A stretch of 64,000 nucleotides of DNA from Cucumis sativus (taxonomy: Eukaryota; Streptophyta; Magnoliopsida; Cucurbitales; Cucurbitaceae), in contig NW_022279550.1 of assembly GCF_000004075.3 (NCBI RefSeq), positions 299,066 through 363,065 on the forward strand. The letters are read 5' to 3'. Below are positions 34,540 through 45,278 of this stretch, piece by piece. The number at the start of each line of letters is the position of its first letter. Positions within the stretch are counted from its first letter, which is position 1. The translations under genes were made by a program, and so were the position numbers. A model generated the notes under the pieces. That model saw only the letters and a program-made list of their open reading frames with translations. It made no database searches and was not told the origin of the DNA.

Positions 34540-37500
34540 CATTGTTCAGTTGCCATTGAGGCCAAGTCTAATTCTTCGTCGGAATCAATTACATCCTCAA
34601 AATCATAATATGCTTTGACCTGCATGTGAAGTAATAACGGTTAGCTCCATTTACAAGACCTCGATAAGCATAACAGTACGATACATCTATTCTATCATCA
34701 TACAAGATAAGAAAAAGGGCTACAATTGAGAGGTGGAATGTGATTAATCACCTTTACCAACAACTGAGGCATTCTGAGCCTCTTTAAAGGGAAACCAAGA
34801 GGGTGTTGCGTTAAAGAAAGATCTGATTGGCCATCAAGCAAAAGGACAAGATGGTTTACGTCTTCATTTTTTATGCAGTGCAGATACGATCGTGGATTAG
34901 CCATTCCTCTCTTTTCTTTCATCGCTCTTCTCTACTTGACCCGGTGCCTGGAGCTAAAACAATCGGGGTGCATAAAAGACTCGTTTTCACTCTTTCTTTG
35001 TTGAGTGCATCATTGGAACGTCAAATTACAAACAGTACTTGTCCAGATATCTCTAGTTGGACTCCAAATACAGTTTTCTAGAGATCTTTAGAGAACTTGG
35101 GACTCAGAAGGCATTTCATTCAAGTTAATATTGAAGCTCAAACTCTTCATTCATTCCAAACTTTTTATATTATACATAACATTCATATCCATCTCACCTT
35201 TTAGCAAGAAGCGCTAGGTTAAAAGGCTATTTCCACCCAAAAGCTCTGAGCAAATTCTTTATAGATGGTAATGCAGATGGCAAATTAAGCCATTTGGCTT
35301 GTTCACAATTTGCTTCTCAATCGCTTGAAGCTGGCTGGCTTGCTATCCGAGGCTTGAAAAAGAAGCTAAATGGTACTAAAAGGAAAATGGGATTGGAGGC
35401 TTTTTCATGAATTATCTGCTTTGTGGAGAAAAGTGATGACTAATATTTAGTTGAAAGGAGGGAGATCTCCTTGTCTAGTTACCCTTAAAACCCAAAATTC
35501 ATCTCTAAGTCTTCCATTTATAGTATAATTGGAAATTGGAAAGGCAACCATTTATTTCATCATGAAAATAAACAATTGTTGGATATATGAAATAACAAAA
35601 AAGGGAAAGGATAATTTAAGGCTATGTTTAAGTAAATTTGTGTAATGGCAATTTCGTATAACTACAAAAGGATCTTCCACCTTCGTAGGGCTTTAACGTG
35701 AAAGGTGTTTTAAGCCATAAGAGGAAATTAAATTTGTCATTGAAGATACAGCTATTTCTTCGGGCATTCAATTGCTTATCGGCTCGTTTTGAGATAATTT
35801 TGGGGAAATTTTGCTCCAAGTTCCATGAATCTATTGGCAACTTGGTTGGATTTTATAGCCTGTTGAGCTTAGTGAAAGATTTTGGTAATCTTTAGATTTT
35901 GATTTTGATGTTTTGAAGAGGGTCATGGATTGGTTGATAGTTAAGCCTCAAGAAGCTGGTTTTTTATTTCTTCAAAATTCAATCAATCATAGAAGTCTCA
36001 TTTCATGTGAATCTTTTATTTTCTCTTCTTTTATTTGATATCTTGGTCTGGTTTTGATTTACCATTCTTACACTGACAAGTCTTTTATAGCTTTATGTTC
36101 CGTATATTCTTTCGTAAATTTGCGCATTAGTCTCAGTTCATTATTTCAATGGAAAGCTTTGTTTCCCTTTTTTATTAAAGAAAAAAATGTCTACTGCATT
36201 CGATCTAAACGAACCACACAAAAAGGCTCTCATGAGGTGCAACCATAAGGTCCTGCTTATTTACAGATTTAACCCAAGGTTCTAAAAAACAACAATTCCA
36301 TGACTAATTTAACTCCCTGTGCTGTGTGCACCACGACTAAACAACTCTACTCCAGGCTACAAATGTCATAAGAGTCTCCTCCATTGAATGGATAATCCTC
36401 TAGAATAAGATAAATTAGATATATCGATAGAAAGAACCACGACCCAATTGAAAATAGAGATCATGGCGCTCTAAAATCTGTTAGAATAAGGCAGAGGATA
36501 AAGAGGTGGCTTTGAGACTCATGGACTGTATACTCTATAGCATAGGGACAGTGCACCACACTAATGGTCTAGGTCCTTTCATTGATAATGCCATGTTTGA
36601 AAAACTCTTGGAACACTCTAATTTTGTTCTTTCTTGGTGTCCCCATCCTTTCTAAAAAATTCACATTTGAAGGAATCAGGACCTGATGATTTTTAGTTTC
36701 CATTTGCCAAAGTTGATTAATAGAAAGATTTCTGTTTCTTCAAACGGACTCTCTAACCATTATACTAAGCCACTGCTAATAGGCTGGCATGAACTTCCCT
36801 CTAGAACAAACCGTTGCTTCCATCATATTCATTTAGAGGAGAAAATCCATAATTTCATTCTACATAAACTGGAAATGGAGTTTTTACCCACTCTATGAGA
36901 AGTCCATCTATGAAAGAGTTTTGAAATAAGGTAGCTCTTTCAGCTATTTTAGCTTAGCTTCTAACACAGCCGTTACTCTTTCAGAATCAACTTCAATATG
37001 TTTTGTCTTGTCGTGAAGGACTGTATTGTGGACAATGGAAATTGCTGCCTTATTATCACAGTAAATGTGCATGCACATTGTCTGAGTGAACTTCAATTCT
37101 TCCAACAGTCTTCTTATCCATATAGCCTCACAAACACCATGAGGTAAAGCTCTAAATTCTGCTTCTCTACTACTTCTTGCAAACACTCTGTTTTTTACTT
37201 CGCCAAGTAACATCCTCCACCAAAGGAGCAGTAACCAAAAGTGGATCTTCTATCCATCGTGCTACCTGCCCAATCAGCATCAATGTGAACTTCACCTTTG
37301 AGATGGCCATTCCTTTTTCTGAAGTACCTATCAAACATCTTAGGGTTCTATAAACTGCATCAAAGTCAGTTAACTTAGGACCATGCATGAACTAACTTAC
37401 CATACTGACTGCAAAAGCGATGTCAGAATGTGTGTGGAAAGATATACGAGTCTCTTCACAAGTCTCTGGTACTTTTCTCTTTCTTTTATCTCATTTTTTA

Positions 37501-40500
37501 TTGCAACTTCCAATTTCAGATTCTGCTCAATCGCAGTTTCTGCCACCTTGAAACCAAAGAAATCTTCTCTTCTAGCATATTAAGAATATACTTCCTTTGG
37601 TGGACAAGAATGCCACTTTTGGACCTGACGAACTCCATGCCTAAGAAGTACCTTAAAGTTCCTAGGTCTTTGATCTGAAAATCATCGACTAACTTTTTCT
37701 TCGCCAGTCTTGTCTCATCATTGACGTAGAATGATATCATCAGTATACTCTACAGCCTTATCATTTTCTGTATGTTTATAAAACATCATATGATTGACTT
37801 GACTTTAATTGAATCTATGAGTGATATATAATTAAATTTTCCTTCAACCACCAGCTTAAGCTTTTGGGTGAATTGGTGATTTAATAGAATCCATAGCTTG
37901 TGCCTGCTTTTTCAAAGGGTTCAAACCATGCTCTAAGAGATTGTTCGAGAGTGTAGAATGATCTCTTTAACTTGCACAATTTGTTAATTTCGAGATCTAC
38001 CTCAAACCCGGGTGGAACATCCATACATACCTCTTCTTCAAGTTCCCAATTGAGAAAGATATTTTTAACATCCATTTAATAAAGGGGTCAATCAAAGTTA
38101 ACTGCAACAGACAACAAAATTTTGATAGAATTGATTTTAGCAACTAGAGCAAATGTTTTTTGATAATCAACTCCCTAGGTCTAAGTAAACACCTTAGCAA
38201 CCAATTTGGCCTTGTACCTTTCAACACCACCAACTTTACATTTCACCGTGAACACCCACTTGCATTCAATTGTTTTCTTTTTTTTTTAGTTCAACTATGT
38301 CCCATGTGCAATGTTGTTTCAGAGCATTCATCTCTTCCATCACTGCTAATTTCCAATTCAAATTACTTAAGGCCTCCTGTATATTCCTTGGAACAAACAG
38401 GTTGGTTATTTTGGATGTGAAGGCTTTGTGACTGTCAGACAATCTAAGATAAGAAAGACAATTTGCAATGGGATATTTGACAAAATTAAAAGTACCTTTC
38501 CTATGGGCAACTGGAAATATCAAGATCAGAGACATCAGATAAGGGATTATGAGAAAAACTGAGAGAATTAGAAGAAGGAGAATGTATTTTACCTGGATCT
38601 TTAGAATCATTTATCGAGGTATTAGATTGATTTTGTGATAGATCAACCATCTGTTCTCAATTCTTTTGAGTTAAGTTTCTTCTAGTGTAAACCCGTAGTT
38701 TTTTTACTTGTCAAGTCAGTCGGTACTGTTTCTCTGCCTACAAGAAGAACTCTCCACACTTGGCATCAAAGAATTAGAACTCATAATTTCATAATCAATG
38801 ATGTTTGGGATAAGTGAAGTGTTCCAAAAATTATCTTTCAAGATTAGGTCTCCCCCTAAAGAGAATTTTGGCCAAAAAAAAGGGTTGATTCTCCAAAAAA
38901 GACACATGCATACTCTCAAAGTACTTTCTGGTCGGAGGGTCAAAACATTTGTAAGCCTTCTTATGGGAGAACAACCAAACCTTGAATGATTGGCATCTCC
39001 ACCAAAGGAGTGTCTGTTCTCCTTATTTTAAAGAAACTATAATGCTATGGCGTCAGAAGGCTTACAAATCTAGACATATACACCAAATACAAGAAAGGTT
39101 TGGTTGTTCATCAGCCTTCAGACACCAAAGCATTATAGTTTCTTTAACTTAAGGAGAACAGACACTACTTTGGTGTATATCTCCTAATTTGACATTTCAA
39201 CTCGATTTCTACTCGTATGAATCAAAGAGATCTAGGTCTCGCCAAATCTTTTCGAAGGAGTGAAAGTATTGTGTCACTGAGTTACTTTTTTGGCTTATAT
39301 CTTCCTAGTTTGAGATTCAACTCAAAAACTTGTGATTGATTGCCTAAATAAGAGTACATTTGTGTCACACTGTCCCACGATTCCTTGGTCGTAGAGTAGC
39401 ACATGTAATTACAGTTGATGTCTTCAACCATGGAGTTTACAAGCCAAGTCATAACCATGGGAGTTTTCAACATCCAATGCAGCAAACAATGGGTTGTTTG
39501 GTTTTGAGGCAGTTTTCTCTCTGATAATGAAGCCAAGTTTCCCTTGTTCACGAATATAAAGTCTAACACCTTGTGACCAACGAAGAAAGTTGACTCCATT
39601 AAGTCGCATTGTGGTGATTTGGATAGTGGGGCTATTGGAATGGATACAATTATCGACTTTAGCCATAGGTAACTTAGTATTTGACATGGTTGAAGCAACA
39701 AAGGTAAAAAAAACGGAGGAACAGATCTGAAAACACAAACCAATCTTGTCATTGGCAGCGGACGACTCAGAAAGGGGTAACCGGCAAGGACCACAACAAA
39801 CAACGGCAAACAAAAAAAAACCAACTTACAAACAAAAATCGCAAGAAAATGCAGGTACTAGAGACGTCCGACAAGTTGTGGTCGGCAAGGCGATCAGTCA
39901 AAGTAGAACTACTGGCAACGACAAACCTTGAGGGGCAGAACACATGGCTAGCGCTGGCAAAGGGCTATAAGAGTTTTAGGGTTTTTTAGGGTTTCAAAAA
40001 CCTTCTCTGATACCATGCCAAAGAATGTAATTTTTAGTATACCTCACAAAGAGAAAAGGGTTTTCTTAAATAGAAGAACAACACATCTACAAAGAAGCAA
40101 AAAAAATTGGCAAATATAATACAACTAGTACAATAAAATATAATACAAAAAAGAAAATAATCATCATATAGTTCTATATCAAAGTAGGAAATATCCACCA
40201 ACTTGAGAATAATTTTCCAAACAAGGCAATAACTTGCTACCTTCGGTCGTGGAGTAATGGCTTCAAAACTATGAATGATTGGAACATCAAAATTCGGAGG
40301 TTCTAGAACAATATATGCACCTTTGTTTTTGTATCTTTCCTCAGTGGCCTACAAGGGAAAAACAATAAGAAAACTAGTTCTCATTTCAAGTGAAATAAAA
40401 GGTAATATAAAGTTTACTCATTTATCAAAAAGGTTCCCAACTGGAACTTAGGGAAGGCTGAAAGATAGACAGATTGGCCCATGTAGAATAATTGCTAAAT

Positions 40501-43500
40501 ATGAGCCAAATGCCTACAAGATTGAGTTGTCTGAAGGGTTCAACATCAGCCCAATTTTTAATATTACTAGTTTACTGTTTTAGCTTACTGTTATAGTTTA
40601 TTAAAACTACTTAGTTAGTTACAAAGTAACCAACTTGTATTACTTTTCCTCAATAAATAAACACCTCTCGTATTGAGAGGCAAGATATTCATTCATTCAA
40701 AAAATAGTCTTTGATATTACACCATATTATATCACTGACACTGATTTTTTTATTGCCAAGTTGATGGATAGAAAACTTATCCCTTCAAGCTGAGTTTAAA
40801 TAGACAAAAGGGAAGAACTCAAAAGAAATACAAAAATTAAAAACAATCTATGTCATCCATCTACAAAGAGATAAAGATCCGGTCAATACCTGAAATTGTG
40901 GATAGTCTGGAGCACTAAACAAAGTAATCAGCTTCCTGAATCTACAACATGATCTATCGTGTAACCCTGATCATTCCTGCAAGACCGGGTCTCTTTCTAG
41001 CATCAGGACCTTCATGGGATCTGATAATTAGCTAGACAACCGAAAGGAAAAGGTTACAAACTGATTGTTCAGACAATTTGCTTTATGTTATAAAATACGT
41101 CTAGAGTAATGTTGGAGCGTCCAACAGTATATGCTACGTTAGTTGACAGATGGAAAGTTAGGAAGTTGGACAAGTTTTTACTTGTTAGTTAGTGAGTTCG
41201 GTGTACCGTGTACAACATGACCTGTATCAGTCCTTGTTTTCTCTATTTCTGTCGACTTTAGAATTAAAGCACCAAATTCACCATGTCAAAGAGATGGAAC
41301 ATGAAAGGGAATCTATGAAGGATAGAGTAAAGTCAGCTGCAGAAGAGATTAAGAAGACAAAATACAGAAGAAAAAAAAAGAATGGAAATGGAGAGGGGAT
41401 TGCAATACTCTTGAACGATGGAGAAGGAAACCAGCAAGCAACCAAAAAACCCTAGAAGGCTAGAAGAACCATATCATGAGGCTTGATCTATACGTTAAGC
41501 TTCTATATCTATAAGAACAGTTAAAAGGAGAAGAAAGCAAAACATACTTATCCTAAAAGATATATAGAAATGGAGAAGAAAAAAACTTTTTGTTAAGAAA
41601 AAACAAAAGAATACACAGACATTAAAAAACTATCGGGCCTATACAGAAGGGGCTCTAAGCAAGAGAAATAAGTCAGCGAATAATTAAAAAGGCCTAGAAA
41701 CAAAGAGCCAAAGATAAGCATAGAATCTAACAAACCAAACATCATCAAAAAACTATTGAGCCCACATTGGTTCACCTAATGCCACAAAGCAAACCCTTCA
41801 TCACAGAAGGGCAATGAAGGAAAAGCTCTTCAAATGCCTCCTACACTATCATGGAGAAGCCTTCGTATCAAGGGTCATGCCACTAATCTCCTTTCCGGAA
41901 GTAGCATCTCCCATATTGTTTTAGGATATCACAAGTCAAGGAGGTTCTAATGATTGAAATATAGGAGGGATGGAATGCCAGATGGAATATTATTAAAAGA
42001 ATCAACCTTAACAATAATGAGTTGGATTAATTCCAATCTCCATGGAAGAGAAGGTAGAAGTTAGTTGGTGTTCGGTATTCCATCTAACAAGCTCATCCAC
42101 ATTCTATGAGATCTTCGTCTTTGGATTAACACACAAGATTAATTTTGAAACCCAAAAGGAAATAGTGAATGTAATACGGAAAGGCAACCAGAAAGGTGAA
42201 ATCTTTTACTTGAAGTATTTGCATGAAGTCTTAACATAGCTAAAGGTTCCAATAAGAAGATGAAGCGTGAATCTTGGTCCATCTCAGAGTGTCTTTTGCT
42301 AGAGGGAAGGAATAGAGGAAGAAATTAATGTGTTTCTTCCAATGCAACTGGGAAAGATTGATGTAAATAAGAACAAGAGAATCGTTATAAATCGTCTAGA
42401 AACAAGGATGAAAAACAAAGAATCTATTAAGGGTCCAAACATCAAAATAAGAACTCACGCCCTCTAAAAATTTTGATGTTTCTCGGTCTCTGAAGGCCCA
42501 CAAAGTAGCTCATAATCCGTATTAATACAGATGGCTTAGTTGTTGATGTCACATATAATCAGCTTGGATCAGACAACACTCATGCTTTTATGCAAATAAA
42601 GATGGCTAACATAAACCTGGGCGCAGTCCAAGCAACAAAACTTAAATAGTCGAGTGACTATATACTTCTATTTAATATTTCAAACAAGTTTTGGACCCAC
42701 TGACTGCCACCGGTAAAACTTAATTCATTAGCTAAGAATTGCATTAAAAATGTATCTCTGACAAGAAACGCTTTTATAGATGACAAGAAATAACCAAAAA
42801 GGAGGAAAAAACTCAAGCCCCAAACCAGGGGAGGGTTGTATTAAAATATATCTTTTAAAGAAACAATATAGATGTCCTGATTCAAACACACACACGCGTT
42901 TTAACATCTAAAATAAACTAAGGAAGTGTTTGTTATAGTTACCTTCAGATCGAATTTTTTCAAGAATTCTTCAGTGCAATCAGGACCCCACAAGAGACCA
43001 ATGCCCCTCTCTCTATTTGGGGAGAGACCAGGATTCATAGAAGGATCAGACCACAACACATCGCCCGGAATTAAATTCAAGCCTTCCCATGGGGGATCAA
43101 GAACAGATCTTCTGGCTTTGGATAGCTCCTCCAAAGAACCAAGAGATAACCCGTTGGCTTCCGGATTTAAGATTATCCTACGATTTTTTTTTCCTTTCGA
43201 TCTTTTAGACGAAGGAACTGATATACTGCGGAAAAGTCCTCCATGAGCCGTATATACACATCCAGCAATAATGGAGGCTAAAGGCAGCCCTTCGAAACAC
43301 CCCAAACACTTCCGATAGACGTGCTTACCTCTGTCTCCATACTTGGCTAGCACCTCCTTCTCAAAACCATAAACGGATGTGCAGTACTTGGATTCGTGTT
43401 TCCACGAAGAAGAAATACACGATGTGGCATAAACACCTTTAGACATTATGGAGCAGAATTTAATCAAAGGAAAACCACCTGTTCAAGGCAAAGAAAGACT

Positions 43501-44276
43501 AGAAAGTAGCAAGGATAAATGTGATGCAATGTTTTTCTTTTACAGAAGGGCAACTACTTCTAGGCTGAGATAATAGAGATTGGACAGAGACTAGATAGAG
43601 AAGATTAAACAGCAGGCCACATGCTACTGTACGCATAACATAAAAATCCCGACGATGCAGGGAACATGGTTACATGAATGATTAAAAGTAAAACTGATGT
43701 TCAAAAATACCTTCCAAGCCAATAAGAGCAAAAAAGTTTCAAGACCCCAAGCCCCTCTGTCGACGTAGTCCCCATTGAAGACAAAGAAACGGTTTTCAGA
43801 AGGAAAACCAGCATCCTGCAGAAGAAAGAGGAGATCATGAAATTGACCGTGGATGTCTCCGACGACGACTACAGTGGAGTCGCTGCTGGGGGTGAATCTT
43901 GGAGGATTTTGAGGCAATTGGGTTCTTTGTGGAGGATTTTAGAAGCGGTGAGGATTAGAGTGTCGAAAACAGAGACGGGAAGGACGGAAGGAAAGTGGGA
44001 TGGAGGTAAATTTTTGGAAGACCAGTCGAAGGCGGCGATTAGATGGTGTATCCACTGGAGGGAAAGGGTGGCATCGGGAGGCCAAGAGAGAGGTAAGTGA
44101 ATCGGAGGTGGAGTGGAAGAAGGTGAAGATGATGTGCAGGGATTTTCGTCAGATTCAGAGAGGGTGGAGGAGGTGGTGGTGGAGGGTAGATGATCGAAAG
44201 GAGCCGGAGTAACATCCGTGGGAATCGGATTGGGCGACGCTGAAGAATCCAAATCCGGAAAATGCTTCGACGACAT
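34540..44276 (-). CDS. PP7: Serine/threonine-protein phosphatase 7 (PP7-type), frame broken by several indels
   Basis: PPP-family metallophosphatase like Arabidopsis PP7, a nuclear calmodulin-binding phosphatase linked to light signalling. Minus-strand exons: 44276-43711, 43436-42943, 41031-40890, 40348-40241, 34619-34540. The N-terminal region is Ser/Pro-rich (about 1-130). Then come VVVVGDIHGQ, GDYVDRGAW, the GNHE block, SKYCTSVYGFE, YTAHGGLFR, a PP7-type insert rich in K/R/S, IPGDVLWSDP, RSHEGPDA, LFSAPDYPQF and a tail with YYDFEDVIDSDEE. About 464 residues are expected. One-base losses lie at 43888-43892 (G run), 43398 (inside the GNHE codons), about 40971, about 40932 and about 34562, so no literal frame is complete. 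Because of the last loss the true C-terminus is uncertain (stop at 34540 or 34524). Intron 4 is 5.6 kb and contains a copia element. Confidence 0.88.
35240..36190 (+). mobile_element. LINE remnant with a 3' end (copy 6)
   Basis: Lies in PP7 intron 4 on the opposite strand to the gene. Near 35385 the broken frame reads KWDWRLFHELSALWRKVM, the WLWRF...ALWRKVI motif of plant LINE ORF2. The segment closes near 36090-36185 with TCATTATTTCAATGGAAAGC, TTTGTTTCCC and an A-rich tail, like the other 3' ends here. Non-functional. Confidence 0.5.
37818..37886 (+). mobile_element. Solo TRIM LTR inside the copia remnant
   Basis: 69 bp matching the terminal repeats of the TRIM family (CCAGCTTAAGCTTTTGGGTG, AATTGGTGATTTAATA) with no primer site or partner repeat. 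GAATC occurs on both sides (37811-37815 and 37887-37891), suggesting a target duplication and LTR-LTR recombination after insertion between two reverse transcriptase pieces. It is younger than the copia element. Confidence 0.65.
39000..39175. repeat. Inverted repeat, arms of about 63 bp, in the copia remnant
   Basis: 39000-39062 and 39112-39175 are near-perfect reverse complements (shared core GCATTATAGTTTCTTTAA, AAGGAGAACAGACACT), separated by 49 bp. GAACAACCAAACCT just before arm 1 (38970-38983) is also complemented in the loop. It lies where integrase coding is disrupted, so a local inverted duplication is likely. Confidence 0.75.
41032..42942 (-). other. PP7 intron 2 (1.9 kb)
   Basis: AT-rich, with short unsupported frames such as 41192-41455 and 42042-42239. 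A (CA)n tract lies near 42886-42896. Retroelement-like texture but no domain or ends that I could name. Confidence 0.5.
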
Positions 44277-44939
44277 TGTTATTTTCTTCGTCGTTGAATG
44301 ATGAGAGATGTAGCAAGCCCTAGCAATGGCAGCGCCTCCATTTCTATACTATTTTATTTTTTTACACTTAACTACTGCCATGCCACCCGCGCGCCAGCTC
44401 CTTTTGCACTCCACTGTCCCATTAATTAGGCATCACCATTGCCATAATATGCTGGCCGAAAAGTTTTCATTAAACCGAGCCCATCTATCGAACCCACCAC
44501 TCGCAATGACCCTATTCAAAATTAAACTCTAATTTAAATCAGTGAGTTTTTATAAATTAAAATAAAAATGACCAACTATTTACCAATATAAAAAATATAT
44601 AAAATTATTTAACTATTATTTTTTAATGTAAATATTTTATAAATTTATTATTTTTATAATTTATTAAGAAACATTTTTAAAAACAATAAAATAAATTAAA
44701 ATGTCTACCCGCTGTACCAAAATAAACAAATAAATTTAGAAGAGTGTCAATGAGAGCAGATCACCAAAATAAAATATATTCTCCACATATAAATATATAT
44801 ATATTCCATTTGCACATATAAATAACGATATCCTGCGTGAAGTTGGGTTAAACTTTTCAAAGCATTTCTTTTCAGACGAGACAGACAACCGGCGGAAGCC
44901 ACCAAAAAAGAAGATTATATTCCGGATCGATTTTTCAAT
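44277..44939. promoter_or_regulatory. Divergent promoter region, PP7 (-) and small basic protein (+)
   Basis: 663 bp between two divergent start codons. On the plus strand CATATAAATAACG near 44814-44826 is a good TATA box about 120 bp before the ATG at 44940. The middle is extremely AT-rich. No obvious TATA for PP7. Confidence 0.5.
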
Positions 44940-45278
44940 ATGGACCCTATCACATATGAGAGGATTACGCGGCGGCAGAGGCGGTCCTGCAGAGGCTTCC
45001 GGCTCACCTCCAGAAGACTGTCGGTGTCAAAGCTGCGGTCCAAATTCGGGTGGCTGTTGCGTATCTTAAATCGGTGGCGGCGCTCCATTGTTGAGATTAA
45101 GAAGAGCGGAACATCATCAAAAGGTTCTTCTAATTCAGCTGCGCAAGCTGCGAAGCTCAGGTCCTTCCGCCGCTCCAACTCCTTCTACGCCGAAGCCATT
45201 GCCGATTGCTTGGATTTCATCAAGACCACCTCCTCCTTCTCAACGCCTCCTTCCACTATACCTACACATACCTTCTAA
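44940..45278 (+). CDS. Small arginine/serine-rich plant protein, unknown function
   Basis: Single-exon frame of 112 residues beginning MDPITYERITRRQRR. The first two thirds are strongly basic (RRQRRSCRGFRL, RRLSVSKLRSKF, LLRILNRWRRS); the C-terminal part has LRSFRRSNSFYAEAIADCLDFIK, which looks like a conserved amphipathic block, and a Ser/Thr/Pro tail. No signal peptide or membrane segment. Locally high GC against a very AT-rich flank, a TATA box at about -120 and compact size support a real gene. I do not recognise a characterised family. The overlapping frames 44915-45178 (minus) and 45088-45375 (plus) are shadows. Confidence 0.65.
   Translation: MDPITYERITRRQRRSCRGFRLTSRRLSVSKLRSKFGWLLRILNRWRRSIVEIKKSGTSSKGSSNSAAQAAKLRSFRRSNSFYAEAIADCLDFIKTTSSFSTPPSTIPTHTF

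Larger units (their letters stand above)
36944..40201 (-). mobile_element. Ty1/copia retrotransposon remnant, internally deleted
   Basis: Same strand as PP7, inside its intron 4. Going down in coordinate from 40201: an LTR-like stretch (40201-40016), primer site TGGTATCAGAG (40015-40005), gag frames (about 39813-39282), an integrase C-terminal piece (about 38960-38716, KCFDPPTRKYFES), reverse transcriptase pieces (38610-37516; MDVKNIFLNWELEEEV, PPGFE, DLGTLRYFLGMEF) and RNase H (37213-36944; SSREAEFRAL, HIYCDNKAAISIV). Protease and the integrase core are missing, the frames are broken, and no 3' LTR was found. A TRIM-type LTR is inserted at 37818-37886. Confidence 0.85.

Noticed and set aside
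42926..43246. 106-codon plus-strand frame opposite PP7 exon 2
   Set aside because: Antisense shadow; the minus strand matches the phosphatase.
34540..44276. A kinesin-phosphatase-lipid gene cluster as a functional system
   Set aside because: The neighbours have unrelated pathways, separate promoters and mixed strands; shared calmodulin binding of KCBP, PP7 and MLO is probably coincidence.
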